64,000 nucleotides of DNA from Triops longicaudatus (GCA_022885665.1 JAGQDJ010000183.1:1-64000), one strand, 5' to 3'. Positions 35,260-48,772 are shown, counted from the first letter of the stretch. Notes: generated by a model from the sequence alone, not told the origin. Numbers and translations are program-made.

Positions 35260-38200
35260 GTAAAAGCGCTCGTAAGGTTTCATGTGGTAGGCGTGTCCGG
35301 AAAACGGTCACAAGCACCTTAACTTTTTCCTCTAATAGTTGAAAAATTTAGTGCCCGAAAGTAAAAGATCACGTGTAAAAGTGGCAGAGGCGTATTTTCA
35401 TATAATTGGAAAGGAACGTAAGCGAGTCGTGTGGGAGCCACTCCCTTAAGTGGATCTGGGAAGGTCAGACACAAAAAGTCCGCGTCAATATTGGGATCAC
35501 GGACACCTTGGGAGGAAGAGCGGCAGTTTTTTTTTCGCAGCATGGAGAAATATCGAATTTCTGTAGACGTGGAGTTTCGTCAACCCAGCAACGGACGCGA
35601 GACGAGTAGATAAAAGGTGTGGTTGGTGACACGGATCGCTAACGAAAGCCAAACTCTGTAAACAACTGGCTCTACTAGCCACACGATATTACTTGGGTAC
35701 ATTTCTGTCCAAGAAAATAAGAGTTATGAAGCGTTTGTGACGGCAGGCAGGTACTGGCACGTAATACGATTTTACACTTTGCCACTGAAAGCTTGCAACT
35801 ATGGAAGGGCCAAGACTCGCAAGACCCCAGATAAACTGTTTAGTAAACTTTGGAGGATCTTTCAAGAAGGGCAAAAATTCCTTTACCTTAATCACGAATT
35901 TAGTTTTCGTGAAAGTACACGTGCCAGATTCTCTTTAGCTAGCACCGAGATCCTTTGGAACGACGAAACGCAGGATGATTATTCTCATTGAACTAGACTT
36001 TATCTATTATATTAGTTCCATGCTCTTATTACGTGCTTGAGATTCAGCTCATATACCAAGACCTTAGCATTCCGCCTCTAGTAGGCCTATTGACAAATAT
36101 CGTTCATCAAGTTACTTACCTTTGGATGTTAGTTGACCGAGGTTTGTAATGTTTGCTACAGCTTATCTTCATTGCCCACTTACTTAAGCTCCCGTTGTTT
36201 ATTTTTGTCTGTTCTGTTTCCAACCTTCCTATCTTCAATGGTCCATTGGTGCCACGAAATCGAAGTTGACCTAAAAAGAATTTCCATCAGCTTTCAAAAA
36301 TTAACTTACTCATAATTTTGGGTATATTGCCTTGCTTTCTTAATTACGACAAGCCTAATGTATAACATTTAATAAAACTGATCAAATTTCTCAAATATTA
36401 AGCTCTACGTAAGATTTTCTCTGAATTTGGTTAGGTAATTTGTAGGAGGTTGCTAAAAAAGCATTTAAATCATGGATACGGCTTAGTAGCATATCGCATT
36501 TGAAGTTGTTTCGTCCCACGCGGACTTTCGCGTGGGTACTCCGAGTGCCTTAGGGCAAAGCCATCAGCCAATGTTACACGTGGCTGCGTTACAAATACGC
36601 CAGGTAGAGAGAAAAGGAGCTTTTAGTTCCGTTTTTGCAGCTTATTAACCCTTAGGCGTTTGTTTTCCGTACACGGGGGTTTCGATATCCACCCAAGCCA
36701 CCTTTCGTTGCAGGCAGAAGCCACGTATGGACCGTAAGAGGTGTTCTTATATCCACTCGTGCGTACATAGGCATTAATTAAGTAGTGTGAGAGAGTGAGG
36801 CAGAGAGGCTTGCCAGTAGTACCAGGCTGGTACATCCTCAAGCCATAGTCTTGATCCCGGGGCTGGCGAAAGAAGTACGAGCACGGGCACGAGATAATTA
36901 AGCGATTAGCTACGAAACTGGAAACCGTTTAACTTCCCCAAAGTCCTCCAGCCGTGACGCGTTAGCTTCAAGGGTATTGTCTCCACCCAAGTACAGACCC
37001 AATATTTCTTCCTCCTTGGCACTATCCCAAACTTGTGATTAGCATAAGTAATTTGCCAGCCTCCTTCCAGTCACAAGGCGATCCCGATGAGAAAAACCTA
37101 ACGTCGCACTCTTAAAATCCGTCATAATGCAGTTCACGGTCTGAAATCTCTGTGCAGGGTAGTGAAACTAAAGTTAAATTTAATTTGTCACATTTGTAGT
37201 TTTAAATTGCAGCAGGAACGAAATTATTGTCTGATTATATAGTATGAACGGGACAGTTTATACATTTTATCTGATTTTTGTTTCGTTTCGTCTGCAGGCA
37301 AAAGCATAGCTTGCAAACACACCAGCAAATTGTACCGGTGTCCTAGCTATTAAACGCCTTTCTTGAGATTTGAAAGAAAGAAGAATAAGGCGAAATGATT
37401 GTGAAATTTGGAGATTCTTCCAGGTGTATAAACTGTCAAGGGGCGGAGCCAGTTTGGTGGGGTAAAATGCCCTTGTAGTTTGCCATTTAATATGTACCAT
37501 TAATGCATAGTAGAGTAAAAAGATATTAGGAATACTTAGAGGTGCCCTAACACTATATTAATGTGAAAAATGAATAATATTTGTCTTTATTTAACCATTC
37601 GCGCAAGAGATCTTGGAGAGAAACTCTTCAAACTATACCAATGCGTCACTTCTGACTTTGTTACGCGTAAAATCACTTTTAGAGGCCTTGTGTTTGATGT
37701 TAACTTATTTCTTTGATAAATGTCGATATTGCTCTGAGATAACCGTGATCTGTATTATTCACTACTAAGACGTGCTGCAATAAAAAAAATAAACAAAGTG
37801 GAGGCAGTGCCATCTAATGGGCAAAATGGAAACCACAATAGGACTAAAGGTCATTACATTGAGCGCTTTTTTTAGTTTATGGAAAAACAATTTTTACACA
37901 ATTTTCGGTACTTGTAGTAACTTTGCAAAAGCGAAATATGAACACACTTTGTCATGAAAAGAGATTTATTTTCTTTATCTTTAAAGCAATCAGTGCGCTA
38001 CAACTTCATTTTCAGCCTCAGAAACCTTGCATTCAAAGATATTCTTTGCTAAGATTACGTTGCAATCGACCCGAGTTTCTACGTGGGGATAATTTGGAAG
38101 ATTTAGCCAGCAAGCTCCGATAGGGCTTTTGAATGCAAAATCGTGCATCACAAGCTTGGAAAAGGTCCCTGTCTTGGACAAAATTAGTAATTAAAGGCTT

Positions 38201-39619
38201 CCTAGGATTTCTAGCCTGTTTGACGACCCAGAGGTCTTGCTTTGGGTTCTGCAGTAACCGTGTCGAAGCCCAAACGAAACTCCATCCCTGTGCAGAAATT
38301 TCAGCACAGTTGATTAAAGTACCGATATAACCGTCATCGTCGGTTGGCTACGAGTCCACAGTTTAAGACAGGATGGTCGGAAAGTTATCGTCGCTGGCTA
38401 CACACATGGCCTTCCAAAGCCTTCATATTAAACCAGGCACAAAATGCCTCTGGCAGGAATTTATGTCGGTACTACCACTTTGTCGCGCCCGCACACAAAG
38501 CCTCTACGACGACTTTGTGAGTTGTTCGCTCTCTCCTTGTCGCAGAAGCTACCAAACAACCACCCCACGCAGTACTAAGATTATCAAGGCTAGTCAGCAA
38601 CCCACCAAACGATAAATAAATTGCCTCGCGAACTGAGCGATGCGGAAGCTTGGGTAAAGCTGCCGTTTGCCCTATTACTGCCCCTTCTCAAAGGAAATAA
38701 GTTGTCACGTACGCATGAAAAGTTCAGCGGGCAAGTAACGCCTCCAAGTGTTGTACTTCCAAGTCTTAATGGCGGTGGAAGAAAGCAATGACCAATTATA
38801 AATGACAGTGTAGTTTGGAGGCACGCACACGGAACATTGAAGGGTCAGAAAAAATGATTCAGCCAAATTGGCTTTCCTGGCTGAAGCTTTTAAAGGATGA
38901 CAGTAATTTAGCCCACGGAACGCCTGGGACAATGTTTTTCGGTTTGGTAATGACAAACTAGCGTCCACCATCATCGGATGTTCTGCTCTAGTTCTTCGGT
39001 TGTTGAAAGAAGAAAAATTCTGCAGACTATTCAGGGACTTGGCTTGCCCATGCGGAAATTCTAAGCTCGGCCCTACTAAAACCCTTTTGATATTAGTACT
39101 AAGAAAGCCACGGTCCGAGCCATTTGCCACAACGCCACAATGGCCAGTCAGTCCCTGTGGTTATTTCTTAGAGCAGAAGACTCAGCGATAAGCCTTCGTG
39201 TCCAGTGCGGAACCAACAACACGGATTCACCCTCAACAGTATTAAAAAGCTGGTGGAGAGAGAGAAAAAGTTGGAAAGAAATGTGACGGAGGGTCAAGCT
39301 ATAAAGCCGGAGAAAGGAGGGAGGAGTTTGGCCACGAAGACTTGTCTCAAGCTTAGCAATTTACGACAATACTTAGCCCGGCGCTCCTGTATGGCAAATT
39401 AAACACTAAGTTAGCAAAAAAAAATCGAGATAAAGAGAACAGAATGAATAGATGCAAGAATTCAGGCTTTAAGATTCTGAAAAGACGAAAGAAAAAATAG
39501 GAAATATGTGTCTAAGATGTGGACCAACTCAATTAACGCTTGTGTGGGGTTTTGTGTTTCGAAATGCGAATGACTTTTTCGCTGAGTAAAGGCTTTCTCA
39601 CGTATTGTTTGCTTTCTAG
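35260..39619 (+). other. Dpr-type gene intron 1
   Basis: This intron of about 4.4 kb has no recognised feature on either strand. Small open frames such as those near 38.7-39.1 kb on the minus strand and 39.2-39.4 kb lack splice context or family resemblance. Confidence 0.7.
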
Positions 39620-39762
39620 GCCGAAAAGGAGACCCGACCGCCAGCCCGGCGCCAGTAGTGCCAGTACCAGTCGCCTTGGCAGCAATGCCGCCCATCCTCA
39701 ACGTCCAACTGGGTGACACTGCCTTCTTACCCTGCCACGTACCTCAAAGGGAAGAATTTGGG
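39620..39762 (+). CDS. Dpr-type gene, coding exon 2 (linker and start of Ig1)
   Basis: The acceptor is TTTGCTTTCTAG and entry is phase 1; it ends TTTGGG|gtaaat in phase 0. It encodes a Pro/Ala/Val-rich linker (ASPAPVVPVPVALAAMPP) and then the A-B strands of Ig1, with QLGDTAFLPCHV carrying the first cysteine. The long linker is unusual for the family. Confidence 0.88.
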
Positions 39763-42700
39763 GTAAATTAGCTATCACTAATTTCGCTTATTAGAATCCG
39801 TTACATTTTTTATTTATTTCAAAGTGAATTTACTGGAATTTGCTCGAAGCAAATCATGGGAATTTTGGTTTCGAAAATGTATGTAAACAAACAGTCAACA
39901 AGTCAGAAGTCAACCATTAGAGCAAGGCTTCAAAAACTGCCAAAAATTGGAGCAGTAAGAGTAACAAAAAGGAAAATCTCAAAGTTTAGATCCAGCAGAA
40001 GCGATACTAACTGCGCCCTCACAAGGAGGTTCTATCGATAACTGCGAATGACGGATGATGGTACCAAGGAATATAATCTTTTGCGATGTCGCCGCAAATT
40101 TTTGTTTAAATAAATAAGATCTTTACTTTAACTTAGGCTTACGTTTAGCATAAAATTACGTTATTAAGTCAGTTTTCACGAGTTTCAGTTCGATTTTCGC
40201 TTAGTACCGCGACTTTTGATTTTATTAGTTTGTGACACCTATTCTTCACAATGAAAAAATAGCTAGTTTTGAAGTGAAAAGGACGAGTATTTAAGGAGTA
40301 CAAAGGCTTGAGTTTACAGAAAGATGTACACCTGGGGAAAATTAGCTCCCTTGGGGGGTGCAGGACACCCTATCTGCCGCGAAGAAGATGTCAAGTGATG
40401 TCAACAGCTGTTTTCACATGCAAGAGAGAGGCGTGGGAAAGATTCCACCTGAGTAGCGTTCCTTGTCACCTTTTGTCACTGTTGAAGCTTCAATTTCTCC
40501 AGTGACGTCCATTTCACTGCTAACCTTGAGCTTTTCCCATCCAGCTCCGCCCCAATTGATTCCCATCACTTGGCAGTCGTAATAAGCCAGTTGCCCTGCG
40601 GGGCATTTCTTCAGCACTTTCCTTCGTCTAATCCCCTCGCCAGAGCTCTTTTTACGACGCGAACGACGGTAACGCCCTCTCCTGTGCTAGTGAGATACCT
40701 CCACTCCGCCACATACACAGCATAGTCTTTAGCTTGATACGGGCGTCAAACGAAGCCCAACACAATGCCCAAGTACTATTGCAAGGACTTTTGCACGCAC
40801 CTATTAAAACCCCCCTTTCTTGCCCCCGGGGGCTGGCCAGGGGAACAAAACTAAAGAAAAGCAACGTTGCTTCGTTGTCTGAGCTGGACTATAAAAGGGC
40901 ATACAACTAGCTAGCTCAACGTTTTGCATGTCCCAAACTCTCGCTTTTATGGCAGGCAAACACAACACGCGCGTCCTGTTAACTCGAAATGGGAACCTAA
41001 CAAATGACGGCTGACAGACTAACAAGTCCCGAAACGAATCTAGCCTGGAGGGTGGAAAAGAGGATTCGTGCCCAACTAGGCGCATAACGCACACACGGAA
41101 AGAAAAAAGACAAGTGGAAATAAGCAGGTAAGGTTTAGTTCAGCGGCCCAGTACCGGCCCGGAGGGGAAAACTTGTTGCAGTCAAGAATAAACGAGCGTA
41201 TTATTAGATACAAGGCTGTACAATAATAGATTCTATTGCATTGTGAGCACAGAAAATACATTACATTGGTATTAAATTATAGGTAATATATTTATTTATA
41301 ATTTAATTACTTATTATATTAGACAGATTATTTATTTATTTTTAGGTTAAATATATATCCGTGTAAAAAAGGAAAAAAATAATAACGTAACAAAGAGCTA
41401 ATGAAACACAGTAGTTATTACTGTAAGTCATTATTGCAACATTGACATGCATGTCTAGTTTTATTACCTATTTTTTCGTAATTATTTTCATTCGAATTAT
41501 CCGTATTTGTACCAAACTGTTCTAGGTCATCGCAAATCAAGACAAATTCCAGAATCGGGCGGTAACTAGGTATTAGATTACTCTCTTTTGGAGTAAGCTC
41601 GCGAGTAAGACGAAGACCCGGTTTTGCATTGGAATGACAATGTATCCGCCAGATCGTACTATACCAGATCCCCCCAAACAGAGGCGACTGCCAAGGATAC
41701 AAGTACTACATGTATAATAGCCACTCGGTCAACGCCCAGGCAATCAATAGGAACAGCTAACGAGATGTTCTTGTCGTTTTCTACCAATCCAGCCTTTTAC
41801 TGGCTGCCTTGCTCTTAAGAAACTTCCTAAGAGCTTCTGGAAGCGACCGTAACAAGAAAAGTAAAAGAAAAAGGGGGGAATGGGCCCAAAACTCCAAGAC
41901 TCTGGCTTAATTCTTCTCCAACTGCTCCAACTTCCACCTACTTTGCATAATTTCCATACGGGATAAGCTAACTCCCTTAAGGGCTTTACTGGTTTGCCCT
42001 TTGGCTACCCTTCACCTCTTCAAGAAACTTCCATATATGACTCTTTTGCAACGTGTTCCTATTGTGCGAACCTAACGTACCCTATAACCCCGAAGTGTCA
42101 TTGTTAGCAATTCCTGGCCAGTGCTGGGATTACAAAAGATACTTTTTTTACTATATTTTTTATCTTAGCTTTTTAGGGTCCATTTTTTACTTTTTTTAAA
42201 TATTTTTTTAAAATCTTGCTTTGAATTATTTTTAGTGATTTTTAAAATAGTGCGTTTTAGGAGGATTTTTTTCTGTCAAGGGAATGAAAAAAATTGTAAA
42301 TTGCTCCAGATTGTGATGTCAGCGTACTGCCAAAAGTTTTGCTTTAAAGTACTATTGAAGATGACAAAAAATTGAAACTCGCCCTAAAGTTTGAACAAGG
42401 GCGAGGAACCCACTTGAAAGGGCTAAGTACGTACGTTGGCACTCTTTACGGTACTCGGCGTATCCACGCTACCCCTTAACACGAGTTCGTACTCAGTTTC
42501 GTCCTCCAAAAGTTTGGGGGGCGGAGACTGATTTTTGACAGCTTGTGTTTGCAGAACTAAAAAAGACGTGCTCCTTTGCTTAATGAACGCTAAATGAAGT
42601 CCAAAGTTTATGTAACAAACCTCTCATCAAGAATGTATATTCGCTCTTTCTTAATCTTTTTTTTTGTGGCGAAAAACATTGTTTTCCAGTTTTTGACAAA

Positions 42701-42951
42701 AGTTGCCAAATTTTAACGAATTACTGCATATTTACCAACACAATTTTCTAAAGTTCCAAAACGCTACCATATGATAGCATTAATGCATAACTTTACTGTT
42801 GGAAAAATTCACAAAAATATCCAACAGTTTTTGAAAAGGAGGAGATGAAAAATTCCGCTATAATTCGCTTTCCGGTTCAGTTGTCAATTATCATTTAGCC
42901 TGCTGATCACTTGTGCTTTTTTTCTTAAAAAGAAAGTTTTTGGTACGTTAG
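39763..42951 (+). other. Dpr-type gene intron 2
   Basis: This intron is about 3.2 kb. It carries copy A of a dispersed repeat near its 3' end (42776-42870), a CCTTAAGG palindrome at 41975 and AT-rich tracts. No coding exon is recognised. Confidence 0.7.
42776..42870 (+). repeat. Dispersed repeat, copy A (Dpr intron 2)
   Basis: It shares ATGCATAACTTTACTGT, a following AAAAA-rich part, GGAGATGA and TAATTCGCTT, in the same order and spacing, with 48684-48772 in intron 5 of the same gene. Both copies are in the same orientation. The element family is not recognised. Confidence 0.6.
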
Positions 42952-43113
42952 GTATCCTGGGTAAGAAGGCGTGATTGGCACATCTTAGCAGCCGACTCGC
43001 AAGTTTACTCACGTGACGAGCGTGTTCGGATCGCGCCCCAGCCGGAGACAGAATCGTGGACGTTGTTCATTAAGTTTATCCGAAAGGAAGACGAAGGGGT
43101 CTACGACTGTCAG
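42952..43113 (+). CDS. Dpr-type gene, coding exon 3 (body of Ig1)
   Basis: The exon is 162 nt, phase 0 to 0, and ends TGTCAG|gtaagt (ideal donor). It encodes VSWVRRRDWHILAADSQVYS, then RDERVRI, SWTLFIKFIRKEDEGVYDCQ. The W-V-x-x-R-D-x-H-I-L motif is diagnostic of Dpr Ig1, the domain that contacts DIP partners. Confidence 0.93.
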
Positions 43114-43916
43114 GTAAGTGCAACACTCCTAACCTGAAAACCATCACAAGACCAAAGTTCTATTCAAGCTGTGTTCCCCTCCGGGTGTACTGGCAAGCCC
43201 TATTTCTTCCCTTTTTCAAAGCTTAGTAAAAAAAAAAATATTTTACAAAAACAGAAGGTTACATACGGCGAAATAGAAGAATAAAGGAATTAGACAAGTG
43301 AAACGTAGATCTTTTGTACAGCTTAGGAAAATAATTCTTTGTATATTCGATGCTTGTTAAGCTAGCAAGTCTTCAACTTGCCGTAATCAGGCTACATTTT
43401 AAAGAAATAAAAGAAGTATCTTGAAAAAACGTAGCATGTTACGATACTGCAACGAACTTTGCCCCTCCTGAAGGAAAACTAAGCCAAAGGATGGAGAGTG
43501 ACTTAAAGCTGCGAAGCTTTGCCTTTTATTGATCCACCGTTTGCTTTCGGGTGGTTGGCCGACTCACGCTCATTGGACTTCTAGACTTTTTATTACTATA
43601 ACTGGAGCAAAAACAGCTCCGGATTGTTGTTTCAAACGCTCCCAACAAAAGCTCTTCACTGGCCCCACAGTCAGGTCCTTACTTCCCATGCTTATTTCTA
43701 CTGGCCGAGTCCCCTTTTACTGATTCAAGCTTTTCTTCCATCAAACTTTGTGCTCTAACATTTATAGAATATCACAGAAACAAAGTGTATTCCTAGAAAT
43801 TCTCTTGCATATTTTCTTAGAAACGTAGAAATTTCGACAGAAATTCTTGATGTCTGAAAGCAAATTTACGATTTTATTCACGATTTTTTGAAATTTTTTG
43901 CTTGCATGGAAACCAG
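43114..43916 (+). other. Dpr-type gene intron 3
   Basis: An 803-nt intron with nothing recognised inside. The 3' end has a T-rich tract before ACCAG. Confidence 0.75.
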
Positions 43917-44051
43917 GTATCGACTCGGAAAGGCGTGTCTACCCAATCTGTGGATCTACGTGTAACAGTTCCTCAAGCAGTTCTCGTTGGGGGAGATGAT
44001 GTGTACGTGGGTGCTTCAAGTCCTTTCTCGCTTACGTGTGTCGTAACCAAT
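43917..44051 (+). CDS. Dpr-type gene, coding exon 4 (end of Ig1, start of Ig2)
   Basis: The exon is 135 nt, phase 0 to 0. It encodes the last strand of Ig1 (VSTRKGVSTQSVDLRVTVPQ), the V-P-x-A inter-domain link, and the start of Ig2 up to LTCVVTN with its first cysteine. The donor is AAT|gtaagt. Confidence 0.92.
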
Positions 44052-47000
44052 GTAAGTGATTCCTTCTGTGTGAATTTTAAAATTGTTTACAGCTTGCGTT
44101 TCGCACATTTTTCACCGCTGCTGTTGTATTTAGGTGGTTAAAAAACCTATTTCAATGGAATTAAAATTTGAACGCACTCCGCAGCGAAGTCTGCATTTGT
44201 CACCATTCCATTTCCCTAATGACACTTCAGGGTTGTGTACACCCCACTGTCAGGAAGGTACACATGAGAAGACGAGCTTTTCCTTAACAGGCTTTTAGAA
44301 TCGTTTGGGTTTTTGGCGAAGAAAAAAATTGTTGAGAGAAACGCTTTTATTTCTGCCTTCGCTTAAGTAGAAAGAACGAATTTGGAGAACAATGCATTCT
44401 ACGACTGGAAATGTATTTCTGAGACGGTGCAGGCTGCACTTTGAGGCTTTTTGGGCCGACAGGAAGTAATCCTGCAGCAAGAGGTCGTCTTTTATTTCAG
44501 ATGGTAGAGAGAATATGTGAATTATGGACGTAAATAATATTAGTCAGAAGCATCGGGAGGGAAATGTTCTTCTTTTAGGCAGAATAGTGATTTGCAATCA
44601 TTCATGGCTAGGTTTGAAGAGATTTCTGTCAGTAAGAAATCCGTCACGCGATAGATCAGTGCGTGCGATAGAAGACAGTGTTGGAAGATTAGAAAGCAGG
44701 TAAACTTATCTATAAAGTCGCGATGTACGGCAAAGCTTAACGTGACAAGATAATAGGAATTGTCTGATTTCTGAAGAAATGCAGTACGCATGCAACTTTG
44801 AAATCAAGTCGCGACTGCTTTCCTTGGTAATGTAAAGACTTCTTGCAGCTAACATAATATTTCTAAAGAAACACAGTAATGGTGAAATTTTTTATACCAG
44901 AGATGAAGAAATGTGAAGAAATACTCTTTGTGAAGAAATGTGATCCTCACAGAACCTAGCAAATGATTAGGCCGTTTTCTTCGAAACGGTTCAATATTTC
45001 TTTCGCAAGTTCAACCGTTTATAGCATATACCTGTACCAGTTACAAGGATTTGAAGTCAAACTCATAGAAATACTCTTATTTCTGCAAAAATACGTTCCC
45101 CACGAACTTGAAAAGTGATATGCGATCGTTTTCCTTGAAAGATGGAAAGATTTCCTTAGAATATTTCTTTGTTTCTAGCGCAATTCTGTAGCAACTATAG
45201 ACTTGTCTAGTCTAGCTTATCTAAATATTCTTTTGATTAAAAAATTAAACATGTTCTGCAGTAATTTCACAATTTTTCAATATTATTTTTCAAAAATTTT
45301 CACCAGAAACAATTCTAATATTGAAACAACCATTCTTTCATACTGAGTAAAGAAATCTGAAAAAAAAAGTTAAAGATGGCCAAAAAGATTTTCTACAAAA
45401 CAGAAAATGCTTTGGGTTGTGAGCAGCGATATCGATAAAGGTCAAAGATGGTCTCAGTACGCGGTAGAAAATGTTTCAGCTCATGTCGAGTACAAATGAG
45501 TTTCCTGCCTTGCCTGGATCGGTGTGATTTGTATTCACGTCAGGCGAACGTTGTACATTTCTTTGGCCCATGACTACTGAATGGTTACATAGTTCTTCCT
45601 TGACTGGCCAAGATAACCTAGAGGGGGTTACAAAGGGCAACGAGGAGGAAGACGCAAAAATATGGGGTACTGATTGCTCCTCCGGCCAAGCTTCGTTTAG
45701 TTCGTGCCGCTACTGAAGATAGCCGGAGGGAAATATAACGCAGTTCTCGCAACAAAAGTATCTCATCAAATCTGTCTCGAGAACTATCTATGCAACCAAG
45801 CCATTGTACAGGTATAACTCATTACCAAGTCAGAAGTTGGGTCTAATGGAGGCTCTCTGGAGTACTAGTAATAATTAAACTGCAGCTTTTCATTGCCAGT
45901 AACAGCTTTCAAGGTAACTTGCCGTAGGTATTGAATAGTTAAACCGTAATTAATCTAAGCTTCGTCCCTTTCATGCCTAACTGATGTTAGGTGACGCATT
46001 ACTCTTCACATGTAGCTGTAAGAACAAGTAGCCCATGTCTGCAGTAATACGAGTTTAAACGGCTGTAGACTCAAGTACAGAAGAATAAATATTTCAAAAA
46101 TCAATTGTAATTTTTTCGATAAAAGGGCTATTCTTGAATGTTCATTACTTTCTATCCGGTGTGCTTTCACTGGCTGTTGTTACGGTTAAGACATTTAAAT
46201 AGGATTTCTGTACGGATTCAAGCTTAATTAAAGAATTAACAGCTGGCAGAGGTTTTATAATAAGAGTGACTTCCCTGTACTAAGGAAAAATACAAGGGAA
46301 ATGGAGAGGGAAAAGTGCGCACCAAGCACACAAGGCGAGAAGTAGGAAGAATTATGACCAGCAAGTGGTATCGTTCTAACTTATTGGTTCGATTTTATAC
46401 TGTAGCTGTTGGTAATTTGCTGTCAAATTTTATGCACTGCACAGCCTAGTGTTGATCTATTCACTGTTATCCGGTATACAAGCGTGTGCATTTCTGAGTT
46501 ACAGTATGCACTATTCTCTCAAGAATCTTCTCTCAACTATAATTCCATTCGCTGTATTCTTCCAGTAACTGAGAAAAGCTTTAATTTACTTACTTATCTT
46601 TACTATGTCGCCATTCTACTCCAACAATCACCATTAATCACAAGAAAATGACAGGCCACAAGTTCCTTACAAGTCACATTTCAAAAATACACAGTTCTCA
46701 ATGGAGGCTCCTCCTTCAGCGTATCTTATTAGTGAGCCGCGAATTACGATTGGCGTCATGCCCATATACCCAGCTTCTAGCTGTAACATCTTGGACTTTT
46801 ACAAATGTGTGTCTAAATACGGGCAGATAGACCGTTCAGAGCAGCTTTTGTCTCGTATCGCAAGGCACACAAAAAAAAGTGAACGAAATAGTAATGCAAG
46901 GTAGCAGGAGAGAGGCAGAAAATGTATCGATGTGTCTTGAAGACGGCCAATAAACTCACTCTTCCATCCGGAATCAAACGCCTGTCTGGTGAGAACAAAT

Positions 47001-47946
47001 CTGCTTATAGCCCGACCAGCTCTGAAGGGAAAACATAAACTATGCTTGATTTTCGGGAGTCGTCTGCTTTACTCCACACGACCCATTTTTTTGTGTCTGG
47101 AAGTGAGACAGGCCAGTTTTTGCTACGATGGGTGGGTTTTGCTCCTGGCCACTAGAGAGCAAGATCACAGTGAGCCATGGCTACTACGTTGAAGGTTACA
47201 GAAGCTTGAAGGAGTTGGTGGCTAGGAGCAAAACTGCGAGCTACGGAGCAAGAAAAAGCTCCCCGGCAGCAGAAGCCACTCGTATACATTTGTCCTCCTG
47301 GCGGTGACAAATGGGCTCCTGCCTCGTGGAGGTCTCCCGTCGCCACTCTCAGTGGAAACCGCACCACGGGGAGTGACGCCACCAGGGGGCAGGCTAGGAG
47401 GGAAATATGCAATCTCGATAGCTTTGCACTATGCTCTACACATTTGGCTCGCCAACGAGAAAGCCTTCAGAAAAAGGTGCTTGCTCAAAAATGCGTCGCG
47501 TTCCACGGAGAATCAACAAACTCTTGGCACTAAAAGCTTTTCGCTTTTGCTTCCAAAACCTCCACTCTGCCACACGGATATTCGGCAAATATTTTGCTTG
47601 TATGAAAAATAGCGTTTAAAATAACTGAAGGCGAAAACATGATTGCTTTTCTTAAAAACTTTCCTTCCATTTTTATTTCTATCCATTTCATTACGTCTTT
47701 GTGCATTTTTATGCTCTTTCTTCACGTTTTTGCATTTTGTTGAGTTGTTTTGTTTCTGTACTTTGAAATATTTGATTTTGATAAATGCGAAGTATGTGAT
47801 TTTAAAAATTCAAATTATTTTATTTCTACTTGATTGTTTGAAAATTCAAGGCATTAAAAAATCAAATAATTTTGTTTTAAAGAATTGAAGTATTTGATTT
47901 TCAAAAATTCGAAATATTTTATATAAAATAAATTTTGAAAATGCAG
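44052..47946 (+). other. Dpr-type gene intron 4
   Basis: This intron of about 3.9 kb has no recognised exon. It contains several GCAG[N]AAT words between 44.3 and 46.1 kb and an exact CTCF-like core at 47379. The final 200 bases are very AT-rich, repeating TTTGATTTT-like words. Confidence 0.7.
47379..47390 (+). promoter_or_regulatory. CTCF-like core motif (exact)
   Basis: CCACCAGGGGGC followed by AGG matches the CTCF core. It lies in a locally GC-rich patch about 560 bp before the Ig2 exon, in the same orientation as the copies at 33663 and 13559. Confidence 0.35.
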
Positions 47947-48199
47947 AGCCTCCAGCCGCCACAATACGTGATATGGTGGCACGACGGCAAAGCGTTGACC
48001 GTCGGTGGAGGTCCTGGCGGTACCAGTAGTATCGCGAGCCCAGTACCGGGCTCTGAGGGGCGGAGCATTAGCTTTGAGCCCGGTCCGCCGTCCGTGAGTC
48101 GACTGACCGTCAACAGCGCCACAACTGCCGACAGCGGAAGATATAGCTGCAACCCAGCTTCCGGAAACCCCGCCCATACGAACGTCCATGTTGCCACAG
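47947..48199 (+). CDS. Dpr-type gene, coding exon 5 (Ig2)
   Basis: The acceptor is AAAATGCAG and the exon runs from phase 0 to phase 1 (ACAG|gtaaca). It encodes PPQYVIWWHDGKAL, a long Gly/Pro/Ser-rich loop, FEPGPPSVSRLTV and ADSGRYSCNPASGNPAHTN. PPQYV and DSGxYxC are conserved in Dpr Ig2. The loop is about 15-17 residues longer than I would expect for the family. The exon is markedly GC-richer than the introns around it. Confidence 0.93.
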
Positions 48200-48683
48200 G
48201 TAACAACCTGCTTTACTAATCTGTTATTACAATGAAATCCATTGTATACCAACTTCTCTTTTGCTTAAAAAAATAACGTAAAAAATGCGAACTTCTCTCT
48301 TGGGAATTAAATGCAGAAATGGCGCGAAAATTTTCGAGAAAATTTTAATAAAATAGTTAAATGTTTATTCATGTGTTTCCGATATTAACGTTTCGGTTAG
48401 TCAAGTCTAACAGTTTTCATCAAAGTCCTTTTAGAAATGTTTCTGGTAAATTTTGAAGTGAAATTTTTTATCTCTATGCTTTATTGTTTCATCCTTGCAA
48501 GAGTTGCCAAAAGAGTTGCTTTTTACTAAGTTTTGTTTTCAATGAAATTTTTTATACATTTTTTAAATAATTGTGACTGAAAATGGATCATTTATTGCCT
48601 TGTCTCAAAAGTTTTGAATGTTTGTCATTAGTTACAAATTTACTAACAGCTTTCTTTAACATTCTAATGTGTCAAGATGCGTC

Positions 48684-48772
48684 CACTATTATGCATAACT
48701 TTACTGTCGAAAAACTTTCGAAAATATAAAAAAATACGAGGAGATGATGAAAATCCCCGTGTAATTCGCTTA
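48684..48772 (+). repeat. Dispersed repeat, copy B (Dpr intron 5)
   Basis: This is the second copy of the unit at 42776-42870, with ATGCATAACTTTACTGT, GGAGATGA and TAATTCGCTT in order. Similarity is interrupted by small gaps. Confidence 0.6.

Noticed and set aside
40795..40835. GCCCCCGGGGGC palindrome as a CTCF site
   Set aside because: It is a GC palindrome lacking the CCA-S-Y-A part of the CTCF core.
47854..48252. Minus-strand open frames over the Ig2 exon
   Set aside because: Shadows of the GC-rich Ig2 coding exon on the plus strand.
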